This document shows, in pieces, positions 44,553 through 55,424 of a stretch of DNA of 64,000 nt. Every line of letters begins with the position of its first letter. The stretch's first letter is position 1. Source of the stretch: Diphasiastrum complanatum (lineage: Eukaryota > Streptophyta > Lycopodiopsida > Lycopodiales > Lycopodiaceae); assembly GCA_029204225.1 (NCBI GenBank), contig CM055099.1, positions 69,485,349 to 69,549,348 of the forward strand, read 5' to 3'. The notes under the pieces are model-generated. The model was not told the DNA's origin, searched no databases, and was given only the letters and a program-made list of their open reading frames with translations. Made by a program: the position numbers and the translations under genes.

Positions 44553-44556
<4 letters not shown>
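43400..44556 (-). mobile_element. LINE fragment D (ORF1 and start of endonuclease)
   Basis: Minus strand. ORF1 starts MPPRRRSPSRQ five bases from the (CT)n tract and continues to the end of its RNA-binding domain. Then, at about 43560, the sequence jumps to DIFIVACYFP.ESSSFVEGVGSPYLDLS and an endonuclease GD-N-type region, ending about 43400. Everything downstream is missing, unusual for a LINE (3' loss), so a later deletion is likely. Confidence 0.85.
43587..44556 (-). pseudogene. LINE D ORF1, most complete copy
   Basis: The first frame (MPPRRRSPSRQATTSPAT..., from 44552) leads by a frame change into a 295-codon frame: Ala/Pro/Ser-rich N-term, SSWEVDQILANFQLMKQELSEL, coiled coil LIKEKNLLQSKVASLEQVIS, KKGTKPSAPISSVISATILEE, RVRGIPDTQDA, then DAATLIIRFTSLTRHREALRCR and GTTIYMDDDLTYIQVQERSKAF. 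The last part resembles the RRM plus C-terminal domain of L1-type ORF1 (basic strand, ..DDLT..). It would bind LINE RNA as a multimer. Confidence 0.8.

Positions 44557-44600
<44 letters not shown>
44557..44600 (+). repeat. (GA)n microsatellite at LINE D 5' border
   Basis: Forty-four bases of GA directly adjoining the ORF1 start codon of LINE D. Confidence 0.95.
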
Positions 44601-44602
<2 letters not shown>

Positions 44603-45517
44603 CTTGGTTGATGTTGATCTTCTCTTTGACAAGGTAATTCTGTTGTTCTTCGATGGAACTTTTAACACAAGAAAAGCAAGTAAGGTGCTAAAAGCAGATT
44701 CTGGCAAGCTCCACTGGGATGGCAGCTATTGCGTGCTAGTGCAGTTTCATTCTAGTTTGGTCTATGGTCTTGACTTTCATTGCATGTGTGTTTCTCCACC
44801 CATATTCTATCATGATGGAGCTCAGGGTGATGCATGTGGCTATATCAACTTGTATATGTCAATTTACTACTTGCATGCATCTATGGTTTGGTGGAGAAAA
44901 ATCACCATGACTTTGTTATTCTATTTTGAGAATATAAAATTGGGTTCGTTATGGCTTATTTGTTAGCCATATTCATAAAGTTAATACATCTCCTTTTTAG
45001 TATCATGCTTTTCCCAAATCAGGAAGCTGTTTTTCAATAAATATCATGATCAGAAGAAGAATTAGCTTAGTTTGATGCCATTCATGCACCTGTATTTTTG
45101 TCATTATTCTCTTGGTTTGATTATGCATAAACTTAGTAGGTTACTAGCAATTCAAACAACATGTGAATAATTGACTAGGTTTTCAGGATCTAGCTTAGGA
45201 CTTATTTAGCTTGGCATCACCAACTTAAAGAGTGGCTTCTTTTACAAGCTCCATTTCTTCTCATAAATAGTTTACTATTTAGTGCATCGTAACCAGTATT
45301 GAAACATTGTTTTCTTGAAAATTTTGTCCAGAAAGGTTGTCTATTTATGAACAATGTCAAGATTTTGTACTCGAACAAAGTTTTAGCTGTTACATATTCC
45401 CTTTCATTTTACGATAAGGTCTTGTGATTGGTATTATGATTTTAGCAAGCCTACTAGTAGTCTTTATATAACTTTTAAAATTTTTAGTCCTTAATTGCAA
45501 TCAATTTGTGATTGCAG
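44601..45517. other. Distal intron 1 sequence
   Basis: AT-rich, no transposon domains, leading to the exon 2 acceptor. Confidence 0.5.
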
Positions 45518-45546
45518 ATGAGGAAACTGGTTGGTATGACGGACAG
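45518..45546 (+). CDS. CGLD27: CGLD27 exon 2 (29-nt micro-exon)
   Basis: Flanked by TTGCAG and GTGTGG. With the single base carried over from exon 1 it encodes YEETGWYDGQ, the most conserved motif of CGLD27/Ycf36 proteins, directly following ATVE. The exon is too short to be seen as an open frame; it was identified by the family motif plus matching splice phases. Confidence 0.9.
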
Positions 45547-47685
45547 GTGTGGTTTCTTACTATTATTCTTACATAGATCCTCTGGCTTTTGGTTTTCATA
45601 GCCATTGATTTCTTAAATTCAGTCATTACCCCGAAAGAAAGTTGTTTGACAAGCATTTGGTGCAATTGGCTGCTACAATTTTCTTCTTGTCGTTTCCCTG
45701 AATCTCCATTTCACCCAATCTCATCCTTCTTAGTTTTGTTGCATACAAACCCGTTTTGTTTTGGAATGGCGTTTCAAATGTCGGAATGTGGGTGTACCTT
45801 TTTTAATAGTTATGACGACTGGGGATGAGTACCTTTTTTATTTCTCGGCAGGGGGGGGGTGTGTGAATAGTCTCAGTACATGATGAGCACTTGCAATGAG
45901 GTATTCATTGAAAGTGAAGTACTTCAAGTGCATCACATACAACACTAGGAAGGATGCAACAGTATACAAAAAGTTTGAAAACCACGAGTACAATGAAACA
46001 CTCATCAATAGCTCATAAGATGAAAGTACAAGTTCTTGTAAAATCTGAAACACTCTGGCTCAATATATATGTTGTACAAGTGACACATGTTTGTTTAATG
46101 AGTGTAACAACAGGAAAAGGCTAGTATGAGAGCTCATTAATGACATGTAAAATTGAGCCCTCTCTAGGCTATCAGAGAAGACTGACTATGCTCTAGGACT
46201 CCCTCGACCCTTGCTGTTCGCAAGTGGCCAACCACTGGTTGGTGGCCTATCCCTACCTTGTGTGTCTTAGAATTGGTACCAGAACATCTAGATTTGCCCT
46301 TGGGTTTCTGTCCTGAGGTGGATGTTGTGGGGATCTAGGAGAAACCAAGAGCCTCTGCTACTGCCTCATGACCTCATTTTAGGTGCGAATATGAAAACCT
46401 GGCCCTATCCCTAGGCCTACCACGAGGACATTGGCTGCTGGCAGCTACCATACTGCACGTCAGGCTTGAGCGAGCCCGTCAGCCTGTCTCAACATCCAGG
46501 TCAAGTCCTTGCTAGGAAGGCGATGGTGGCTCATTGTCCAAGCGCATGGCCTCCTCCTGCAACAGAATGGATGACTAACAAGTGGCTAGTAACTTACCAT
46601 GCACTACATTTGGCGTCGAAAACTGGGAAACAAAAAGCTATTTTGAAGCGTTGTTGGGCCCTCATATTACTTGTCACATGGGGTTAGCGTTCCCAGGGGA
46701 ATAACGACTTCCCTCGGTGTGATTAGTTAATTTTTATGGCTTTCCTAGCCTCCACACCTAATTAACCCACCTCCTAACTAACCACAACTACCTAACAACC
46801 ATGCAATATTGAAACTGTAAAGCATAGTACAACCACGATGGCTAAATTGGGCACGCAAAGGTGAGTGATCAACCCCAAACCTGACATTCAAGCCTCACGC
46901 ACTGCAATGCGGCCTAAAAACCCTAAAAAGATGCAATCTAATAAGAGGACAATGCCCAAAATAAATGACAAATGACCCTAAACCTAAAATGGACATACTA
47001 TCATTGATGGGGTGGTGATAATGATGTTCATTGGCAAACTGCATCAATGCTTTTCAGAAAACTACCATACAAAATGAACACAAAAGGGACGGTAATGTTT
47101 GCTACTCACAAGCAACTTGTTTTCCTCCTTGTGATTTGTGGTTGTGAAATATACTTTTCAACTGATCAATTTTGTATGAAGAATCTTTCATTTTAATATA
47201 TGTAAAGGAGAACTTGATAAGAAAAATTCACAATTAGCTTTGGTTGAAAGAAACCATTGTTCTAAATATTGGAGAGGTAGTGTCGGAGGCAAAATGTTGA
47301 CAGAGTCTATGACCTTATAAATTTATTTCATTTTTTCATGGGCTTTATTGTAGGAAGTACTTTTTTGAAGTCACCATCCTGTTTATTGATGAATTTTCCT
47401 TAAAGGATATCAATGTTATAGGATCAATCAACCAAAATAGAATCTAATGTACATCAATGTTTACTTGAATATGATATTGTTGTCCAAGATTTTAAAGACC
47501 CTTCCCATTTTAGAACTTGCATTACAAGCAACTGGCTTTGGTAATTTCTCCAGATTGCTCGGACATAAAGAGGTCTACGTGATTCAACAGAACTGCAATT
47601 TGGGTTGTATAGGGTCTAAATCTTAAATCCTTTAGGGAAACTTGTGTAAGAAACCTTGCTTTGAGTATTTATATTGTTTTTGCAG
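45547..47685 (+). other. CGLD27: CGLD27 intron 2, 2.1 kb
   Basis: GTGTGG...TTGCAG. No transposon domain is recognised; a GC-richer patch at 46190-46700 may be an old insertion. Confidence 0.85.
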
Positions 47686-47742
47686 GTATGGGTGAAGCCT
47701 CCTGAGGTGTTGGCACGTGATCGTCTTCTTGGTTCCTACACG
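47686..47742 (+). CDS. CGLD27: CGLD27 exon 3
   Basis: Fifty-seven bases between TTTTTGCAG and GTAAGATA encode VWVKPPEVLARDRLLGSYT in phase 0 on both sides. This follows WYDGQ without a gap, as in known family members (...GWYDGQ[IV]WVK..EVLARDRLLG). In other plants the protein continues with a C-terminal hydrophobic region; that exon is not found in the next 16 kb. Confidence 0.92.
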
Positions 47743-49273
47743 GTAAGATATCTAATTTTTCAATTATCTTGTTTGTTATGTGCAAATGGTCCAAGAAGAG
47801 TACAAAGGAAAACAACTTTTGAGTATGAAGTTAAGTTTTATGACCTATCTCCTCCTCCAAGTTCATAATTCTATTGACATAGAAACGAAGAATGCCAGCC
47901 TTCGCTTTCGTATAACAAAACATGAAATATCTATTATACTTTTATTATTAGCTATGGCTTGACTAAAGAGAGGCTATTAGGTAATCTCATGAATTTTTTT
48001 GATGAAAGTAGCAACATTTGAGGGAGTATCATTATCGCAAAAAAACATTCCAAGTATAAAGGCCAAAATGTGGGAAAACAAAAAGGAGTAGAACTAGTAC
48101 TAGCATGACAAAATTAGAGCTAAACATAGCAAAGGGTAATCATTAATCTCAATCAATACTTTAGCTGAAGCAAAGTTTCGAACCATCAAGAAATTAATGG
48201 GATGCAAAACCCATCAAGGTTCCAATCCTTAGTAGATTAATAAGATATTTTCAAAATGAATTGGTAAACTTCATATCGCAATCAATTGACACAAGCTTAG
48301 GAAGCACATGCAAATAGCAATCTTATGACAATTACAAATGAGCACATTGCTTAGTGTAAACATGTAGGCATCTAGAACCTAGAATTATAGAGCCTTCTAG
48401 TAGAAGAGATGAAGAACATTCTAGACCATCATGCAAGATGATGAGTTATATTAGAAAATGTTAAAACACACAATGAGAACTGCTTATGAGAGAGAAAGTT
48501 AGTACACTTACCTTGAGTTACGTGTAGAGGACATCCAAGTAGACAAGAACCTCGAGAGTACGCTCGCACCTCTATGATACTTTAGCATGAGGTAGGCTCC
48601 TCTTAATAGCTTGAAGCCCCAAGACAAATTTTGTTACAAATTGTGGATTGTTTCCAACTAGAACACATATAGGACCTATTACCTTTAGAGAGATTACTAG
48701 CTCAACTTATAGGCATTTCAATTTTTGACAGTTATTACCTTTAACTTTGAGATCCCCAATCTAATTATGACTTATATTAACTTGGCCCTCCATGGTACAT
48801 AAGACGTAAGCATTTGGTGAACACATATTTGTTGAGTTTCCTTATGACTATTTTTTGTTGCCTTTCTATACGACTAGATTAGATGGGCCTATCCGCTCAA
48901 TATAGAGGCTACTAGTTCAAGTTACAAGCAACTCATCCCTAGACATTTATTACCTTCAATTTTGAGGTGCCAAACTACACATCACCTGATTTAAAATTGG
49001 ACCCTCCATGGTACATAAGAAGTTAGCATTTTGCTAAACATATTTTAGTTATTCCTTTCTTAATGACTATTTGTTGTTGCTTTTCTAAAGGACTAAAGTT
49101 TTACTTACAATATTCACAATACACCAATTTTAAGAGCATAATGGCATTTTGGCCTTTGTCAAGGAGGACAAGAAGAGATTGTTTGATGCTCATTTGAACC
49201 ATAACTTCCTAAACTCATCAAAGACTACATCTTTATTGTTACAATACTGTTTCACAGTCATAAAGCCTATAAC
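47743..49273 (+). other. CGLD27: CGLD27 intron 3 (proximal part)
   Basis: AT-rich, no domain or repeat recognised. The intron probably continues to the window end or beyond because no C-terminal CGLD27 exon was found. Confidence 0.5.
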
Positions 49274-49278
49274 TTTAA

Positions 49279-49714
49279 TGTTAGAAATAATAAATGATAA
49301 TGTTACTTTCCCATAGGTTACTTTGACCCAAAAGGTCGAGACTTGTGTAACCATGGGTTAGGTTTAATATCTAGACCATGTTAAGTCAGTTTTAATTAAG
49401 TTGGACCCAATTTTGGTCTAGTAGTAACTCGTGGGTCCAAGTAAAGTCTAATTATGTTAAGGGACCTTATCTTGACTGTTGGGGGTGCCCTATAATTAGT
49501 AGTGGCTTTGGAAGATTCTAGAACTTAGGGTTTGAAAGAGTCTAGGCCCTTGGAAGGCCTATTTATATGTACACATTATTCATTTGTAATTCATTCCCTT
49601 TCAAGCATTGCTACTACTTTCTCTCTCCTTGAGGGCGCCTAACCCTCTCCCTCTTCTTCTTCTTGTATATGGAGATTGAATGTTAGAAGGATCTTGGCAG
49701 TTTGATTTCCTACA
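49279..49714 (+). mobile_element. Solo LTR (copia family) with TTTAA target duplication
   Basis: TGTTAGAAATAATAAATG...GATTTCCTACA, 436 bp, flanked by TTTAA at 49274-49278 and 49715-49719. It is the full-length version of the LTRs at 23906 and 26226. Solo LTRs form by recombination between the two LTRs of an element. A TATA-like TATTTATATG occurs near 49560. Confidence 0.9.
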
Positions 49715-49719
49715 TTTAA

Positions 49720-50066
49720 ATGAATAGGTGATTGATTGGAGAGTATTGTCAAGTAGGTCCCATGTTTGTGTTTAATTGAACAATTCCTTTATGAGCATTG
49801 TTGTAATGGTATCCATTTGAGCACGTTTAGATTCACTTGTAGTACAACAATGTCTTCCTTTTGTACTTGTTTTTTTTTCATGACTTTGCACCCAATCACT
49901 TTTTTGACAAAGAGGGATCGGGCGCCACATTCTATAGAGATCAGGTTCCTTTGACAATGGATGCTTGTATCATTATGCTTCAAGCTAGTGATTTTGGGAA
50001 GGACCCTAAAAGTTCAAGCTTTGGCTCCATGTGTCTCCATAGTGGTCAAATTTAGAACTTAGCAGT
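49720..50066. other. Unassigned spacer
   Basis: No domain recognised; short frames on both strands only. Confidence 0.35.
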
Positions 50067-50483
50067 TGTTAGGGACCCAACCCCTTGGGTCCCACACCAA
50101 ACTTGAAACTGGACGTTGGACTAGGCCTATTAACTTGACTCGTGGACCTCATGGTTGCCACTTGTGGTCATCAAGGATATGTGCTTGTGGCATGGAGGCT
50201 CCCACCTTGGAGGTATACAAGGGAAGGAGATCTCAATTACCATTCATTCTAGCTATCTAGGAGTAGGGGGATGGTAGTGTGCATGTGCATAGCCAAGATG
50301 GTGTTGGCAGCAATATGGGACGTCGTTAGGGTCAGAAGCTGGATCCCGCTTGTTGTCTAGTCATTGGGCTCAAGGCACAGAGGGTGGATCTGGATTGGAT
50401 CCTACGGGGCGGGGCTGGATCATGAGCATTTGGTTCTTGTGTTGACCAGAACCTGGCAGTTTCCGGTTAGTGTGGTCGTAACA
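50067..50483 (+). repeat. 5' LTR of a second gypsy-type element
   Basis: Runs TGTTAGGGACCC...GTCGTAACA (417 bp) with inverted TGTTA/TAACA ends, directly followed by a primer site. The 3' LTR is absent. Confidence 0.75.
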
Positions 50484-50485
50484 AT

Positions 50486-50498
50486 TGGTATCAAAGCC
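50486..50498 (+). other. iMet-type primer-binding site
   Basis: TGGTATCAAAGCC, one base from the canonical iMet site, two bases after the LTR end. Confidence 0.8.
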
Positions 50499-50746
50499 AC
50501 CAACAACCGTGTTTAGTTCTGATCGATCCATCTTGGTGAACTATAAGTTAAATTTTGTTGATTTCAATTTTTTTTTAAGAAAACGAATTGTTGAACCCCA
50601 AACTAGGTTTATGGATATTTTGTAAGTATTTTTTTTTCAAAGAACTAGAAAAAAAATAGTAGGCAGCAGCAGTAGGTTGCAACCTAGCTGCCCTCACTGG
50701 CAACCCATGGGGCTGCTGCTTTGAAGACGTGAGTTCTTTGCCTACT

Positions 50747-51063
50747 ATGGATGCGGAAGCCCTTATGCTGGCAATCAATAATCTACAACAACAAATTATT
50801 GATATGTAGGCAAAGCATAATAGGGAGCATTAAGAGTGGAGGGATTTGGAGCAAACCAAACAAGCTTTGCACCATTCTCTCTTCATGCTTGACCACTTTA
50901 CTGGCGACAAGAAAGACAGATCCCTAGATGCTATGATTCTGTGGTTGGATCGATGGAGTGCGCATTTCTCCATGCGCGATTCGACGGATGACCACAAGAT
51001 TAGTATGACTGTTATGTACCTGCGAGGAAAAACATTCACATGGTGGCAAGATCTCGAGGGAAG
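50747..51063 (+). pseudogene. Gypsy gag fragment
   Basis: Starts MDAEALMLAINNLQQQIIDM with in-frame stops at about 50807 and 50831, then HFTGDKKDRSLDAMILWLDRW...FSMRDSTDDHKISMTVMYLRGKTFTWWQDL, the Retrotrans_gag core with its terminal [ST]WW motif. At about 51063 it is cut by the copia 2 linker running the other way. Confidence 0.8.
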
Positions 51064-51471
51064 CTCGACTGTCGTCGGTTCCTGCAACAAGAGACAGGCA
51101 GATTCAGGAGTATACCTTGTAGACTGTGTGCGCACTCGGCTTGATCTTCTGGGAAGATTCGACTTATAAACTGCTCCTGGGATTTGTTGCTGGGTAACAG
51201 CAACATCTTTGTCTGATTCGCTGTCTCGAAGTGGGTCGACAATAGACACGCTTGAGCCAGAAACTCGGACTGTCGTGTCAATGGCAGGTGATGGAGGTTC
51301 TTCTTGAGCAATGTCCTTGCCTTTGAGGTCGACGAACTGATCCTCGATAAAGACTGTGTCCCGGCTATACAAGATTTGCTGGGTATCAGGATCATACAAC
51401 TTACTTGAGACCTTGGAAGTCCAATTTCTTCCTTGTGTCTTTTGGGATTTGCGCGTAGGCAATGCACCCAA
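51064..51471 (-). pseudogene. Copia 2 integrase tail and linker
   Basis: KLYDPDTQQILYSRDTVF, then a Ser/Asp/Pro-rich linker (VDPLRDSESDKDVAV) and LPRRSSRVRTQSTRYTPES, the basic motif that usually precedes RT. This shows what copia 1 lost at its RT deletion. Confidence 0.8.
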
Positions 51472-51486
51472 ACACTCTTAGGTTCT

Positions 51487-52546
51487 TCAAAGAAGGCTTA
51501 GAGCCTTTCCACACCTCGTGGGGTGTCTTGTCTGAGAGGGCCTTGGTCGAACATTTGTTTTGGACGTAAGCTGCAATGTCTTAGCAGATTCAACCATAGT
51601 ACGGTTCTTCCTCTCGGCTAAGCCATTAGACTGAGGATTGTGAGGAGTGATGAATTGCTGCTTAATGCCTTGGCTTTGGCAGTACTCCTTAAACTCGATA
51701 GAGATATATTCTCCACCGTTATCTGACCTGAGGGCCTTGATCGTCCTTCCAGTCTCCTTCTCTGCATGCTCCTTGAAGATTCTAAAGCAGTTGAAGGCTT
51801 CTGATTTCTTCTTTATGCAATACACCATAGTGCTTCTGGAAAATTCATCAATAAAGGTTATAAAATACTTGGCATCCTTCAGCGAAGGATTTTTCATCGG
51901 GCTAGAAATATCTGAATGTACAACATCTAGCAATCCTCTAGCAACATGCTGATGGCTTGATTTGAATGGTTTCCTAGTCTGTTTACCAACTAGACAGTCT
52001 TGACAGAACAACTCGACCTTTTCGCGAGGATAGTCGAGATCAAGAACAATAGATTGTCTAGACATTCGTTGTACAGCAGCATGATTTAAATGACCAAGTC
52101 TATAATGCCAAAGTATACCTTTATTTGAATGAATTGAAGTATTGAGAGCTTGACTAGAGGCAGAAAAGCAATGACTCAATTTGTACAATCCATGCCTCTT
52201 TCCGAGTGCTAGGATCTTGCCTGTCCTATCAACTACTTTACACTGATCACATTCGAATTCTACTCTGTCCTAGATCTGTGATTCTTCTTACAGAGAGCAG
52301 ATTTGTAGATAAATTTGGTACATAAAGGACTTTCGGGAGTAGCTTAGACTGATCATTAGCAAAGCTTAATCTTATTGTGCCTTCACCTTTAATAGCCTGT
52401 GTGCTATTATCACCAAAGTGGACATATTTCTGGGTATTGTAAGGTGTATAGGACTCGAAACAGCCAATGAGGCTAGTCATATGCTGAGTGGCTCCGGAAT
52501 CCAGGAACCAAGAATTGTCGCCAGATGCTCCTTGATGGCTGGTCAT
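51487..52546 (-). pseudogene. Copia 2 protease and integrase
   Basis: WFLDSGATQHMT (protease site) in the frame from 52546; LWHYRLGHLNHAAVQRM..CQDCLVGKQ finger, FITFIDEFSRSTMVY, ALRSDNGGEYISIEF and FITPHNPQSNGLAERKNRTMVE in the frame from 52188. The full D..D..E triad (D-EFSR, SD-NGG, E of AERK) is intact here, unlike copia 1. Frame breaks at about 52250 and 51560. Confidence 0.88.
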
Positions 52547-52576
52547 GAAGGCATCATGATCCGCTTCTTGAATAGG

Positions 52577-53417
52577 CTATGGAGCTTCTGCAGCTGCATT
52601 TGCCACTTGATTCGACTGCCCCTTGTTGGTGTTCTTCACTTGAAGTATTCGGCAATCTTGTATTTCGTGGTTGTTTTGTTTGCAGTATCTCCAGAACAGC
52701 TTCTTCTTTGTCTGTGGATTCGACTGTTCCTTGTGCCGAGTTGGTTTCTGGTCTGGCTTTGATTGCTTCGGGCCTTTCTTCTTCTTCTTCTTTGTCGTGC
52801 TCTTGTTGGTGTACAAGGCATGAGAATTAGCTGAGGAACTTGAGACTTCGTTCCTCCACGTCTTCCTGCAACAACATAGTAATGACTCTCGAAAGAGTCA
52901 ATTCTGGATGAGTCGTGATGATCATCACCCAGCTGTCGTAAGAGCTTGGCAAGCTTGTAAGCAGTTGCATTACTGCGTCTTGATCGTCTATGACAGATCC
53001 GACAGCGGCCATTTGTCTTAGCAGGTTCTTGAATTGATTAATGTGATTTTGCAGAGAATCACCGTTTGTCATCTTGAGGGAGTAGAATTTCTTCCTGAGA
53101 TGTAGCTTGGAAGCTATATCTTGCACTTCGTATAGTGTGCTCAAGATGTCCCAGACTTCTTTTGATGTCTGAGCTTCGGATACATGGCCGATTTGGGTAT
53201 CCGTGATGTTGAGGATGATCAGTGCGAAAGCCTTTCCATCCTTCAGCTTCCATCTGGCGAGTGCTGCGTCGTCTGCTTCGGGTTTCCCTTCTGCACATGT
53301 AACAACGTCGTACAATTCTTTTGCCATTAGTACAGTTTTCATCTTAAATTTCCACAGATGGTAATTGGCTCCATCAAGCTTGTCCATGATAGGACTGGCT
53401 TTCCCTTGGAAATCCAT
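52577..53417 (-). pseudogene. Copia 2 gag
   Basis: MDFQGKASPIMDKLDGANYHLWKFKM start (53417), UBN2 core with ITDTQIGHVSEAQTSKEVWDIL, LYEVQDIASKLHLRKKFYSLKM, LTSLPSSYDSWVMII, open for 196 codons; a frame change near 52830, then Lys/Gln-rich linker and the zinc-knuckle region YCKQNNHEIQDC, whose first Cys is replaced (WRYCK). Confidence 0.9.
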
Positions 53418-53561
53418 GTGGAAGAATTAGTCTAAGTGATAGGAGAAACTATCAGTGACTTAAGTATGAAAATCTGATACTGAAAATACAGAACAAGTCA
53501 ATAATTACTCTATCGGCTAGTAGAGTCTTGTACTGTGGAAGCTTATCAAACTATGAAAATA

Positions 53562-53573
53562 GCTCTGATACCA
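53562..53573 (-). other. tRNA-iMet primer-binding site of copia 2
   Basis: Minus strand TGGTATCAGAGC, perfect, abutting the LTR. Confidence 0.88.
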
Positions 53574-53891
53574 TGTTGGAGAGAGGGAGATGAACGAGAG
53601 TTGAGAAAGGTGTCGTATGTGAGAAACGAAAAATTAGCTCAAAGGGGTAAGACGAACACGAACGAGAAACGGAACACGAACGAGAAACGAAACACGAACG
53701 AGAAACGAACTCGAACAGAAAGTATTCGTGCGCAGCGGAACAAGCTATACAACTCTCTCCGTAAGCATGACTACGCCTATGAGAATTTGCATGTTACTAT
53801 GCAGACTGCACGACAATGCGAGTAAATATGTAGCATGAATGGAGGCAGATTAAAGAGGGGATTTGGGAGAGTAGAGGAAACAAATCCAACA
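53574..53891 (-). repeat. 5' LTR of copia 2, shortened
   Basis: TGTTGGAGAG...AATCCAACA, 318 bp against 1204 bp in copia 1; the middle ~900 bases are missing. It carries a short tandem run of about three acgaacgagaaacg units (53655-53712). Confidence 0.85.
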
Positions 53892-54322
53892 CCCTAGAGT
53901 TTGTCGGCAGCGGAGAGCAGTCCAATAGACGTGGCACGTCGTGCGCGCCTGCGGGCCGCGTGCGGGATCCCATCCCCACCGCCTAGCCACGCGCCATCAT
54001 TCCCCTTTGACCCCAAAAGACCTGGTACCAGGGGACAAGGGTACATTGTCTACAATGAGCTTATATGTGGGTTCTGTTATAGTCGCCATTTGCTTATGGG
54101 ATGAATGCACTCTTTTTGGTGCCTTTTCGGACGCAGCCGCTTTGTGCGTAGCTTGCATCCTCCAACAACCCCCACTCAAGCGAACACAGGGCGAAGGAAA
54201 CTCCCACTTGCTCGTTTAGGACCAGAACACTTGCTCTGATACCACCTCAGAGTTTGTCGGCAGCGGAGAGCGGTCCAGTAGACGATGTGGCGTGTCGTGC
54301 GCGCCTGCGGGCCGCGTGCAAG
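53892..54322 (-). mobile_element. Candidate TRIM-like small LTR element
   Basis: A 75-base direct repeat (53894-53968 and 54248-54322; agagtttgtcggcagcggag...) brackets 280 bases without coding potential, and a minus-strand iMet primer site (gctctgatacca, 54234-54245) sits beside the right copy, where a primer site should be. No TG..CA ends are visible and the right copy abuts LINE E, so the repeats may be truncated LTRs. Confidence 0.45.
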
Positions 54323-55130
54323 ATAGTGCTCCAAATGTGATCGGATATGCCACTGCTATGCCGGAAACATGCAGGACACGCTCATAAAGTGCCATCACAG
54401 CAAGAACAATGCCAGTGGAGAAGCCTAGGTCTTGGAGTCTCTGGATGAGCAATGAGCGAGGGACAGAATCAAAGGCTTTGCTGAAGTCCACAAAACAACA
54501 GTAAACCCTCTCTCTTCTGTGCTTAGCCTCCTCAGTCACGGCCCGCAATGTGAAGATGTGATCTGCAGTAGAGTAACAGGTTCGAAAACCTGCCTGACCC
54601 ATAGCATGTAGTCTCCTAGTCTCCGCCTCTGAGCTCACAACCGACTGAAGTATAGTACCATATAGCTTCGCTAGGACATGCCCAATCATGATGGTGCGGT
54701 AGTTACTCGGAATCATGTGGTCACCATTCTTATGGATGGGGTGGATAATGTTAGTGCACCAGGATGATGGGAAACCAGAAACAACTGCGGAATTAAGAAG
54801 GGTGGATATGGTGGGAGCGAGTAAGTCAGAGGCATGGGAAAGGAGTTCAGACTCAAGGTCTTCAATATCTCTGGCCTTGTGAGACGTCATCTTCTTAATG
54901 GCTGCAAGTACCATGTCAGATGTGAAGAAGGAGAATTCAAATGGTCCTGGAGATATGGAGATAGGTGAGTCGGTAGGGACGGTATACAGGCTAGCAGCAT
55001 AATCAGTCAAATGCGGAGGTCCTCCAGGAGGGGTGGTGGAGATCGAGGAATGAACTCATGCCAAAAAGCGCCCGAAGAAGAACTAAACAAAAGGTCAATA
55101 AGACGTTTCCCTTCAGAATCATCATAGAGA
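54323..55130 (-). pseudogene. LINE fragment E (RT N-terminal half)
   Basis: YTVPTDSPISISPGPFEFSFF, SDMVLAAIKKMTSHKARDIEDL, SWCTNIIHPIHKNGDHM, YRTIMIGHVLAKLYG, AGFRTCYSTADHIFTLRA and CCFVDFSKAFDSVPRSLL: 250 open codons covering RT blocks 0 to A. Both ends are cut; the left cut meets the TRIM-like unit, the right the GT/GA repeat. Confidence 0.85.
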
Positions 55131-55424
55131 GAGAGTGTTCAATGTTGTGATTATGTTGTGTTGTGACTTGTGAGTGTGGGTTGTGTTGTGCTGTGATTGT
55201 GTTGTGAAATGTGTTGTAACTTGTAATTGTGTTGAGAGAGAGATATTGATGTGTGTGTGCGTGTGTGTGTGTGAAGTAGAGGGAATGTGTGTGTGACATG
55301 TGTGGGTGTGTGTGGTGTGTGTGTGTGTGAACTTTGACTGTGGTGGTGTGTTTGTGTTTGTGTGTTTGTGTGTTTATGTGTGTGTGTGAGAGAGAGAGAG
55401 AGAGAGTGACATGTGTAGATTTTG
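55131..55424. repeat. GT/GA-rich simple sequence
   Basis: (GTGTTGTG)-like, then (GT)n and (GA)n (55388-55406) runs leading to the LINE C tail. The open frames over it (HTHTHT) are spurious. Confidence 0.85.

Larger units (their letters stand above)
20587..45517 (+). other. CGLD27: CGLD27 intron 1, 24.9 kb
   Basis: Begins GTACTACT after the phase-1 split codon and ends ATTGCAG before exon 2. The splice restores an in-frame Tyr codon and the family-typical VEYEETGWYDGQ. The intron holds two copia elements, LINE copies A, B and D, a hAT gene and leader/LTR remnants, listed separately. Confidence 0.88.
51064..53891 (-). mobile_element. Ty1/copia retrotransposon 2, minus strand, pol-less
   Basis: Same family as copia 1 (Gag, protease and integrase nearly identical in protein). 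Minus-strand order: LTR remnant (53574-53891), primer site, gag, protease, integrase, linker. RT, RNase H and the 3' LTR are lost where it meets the gypsy gag at about 51063. Confidence 0.9.

Noticed and set aside
46270-46300. ttggtaccagaac resembling a primer-binding site in intron 2
   Set aside because: Two mismatches and no LTR or gag on either side.
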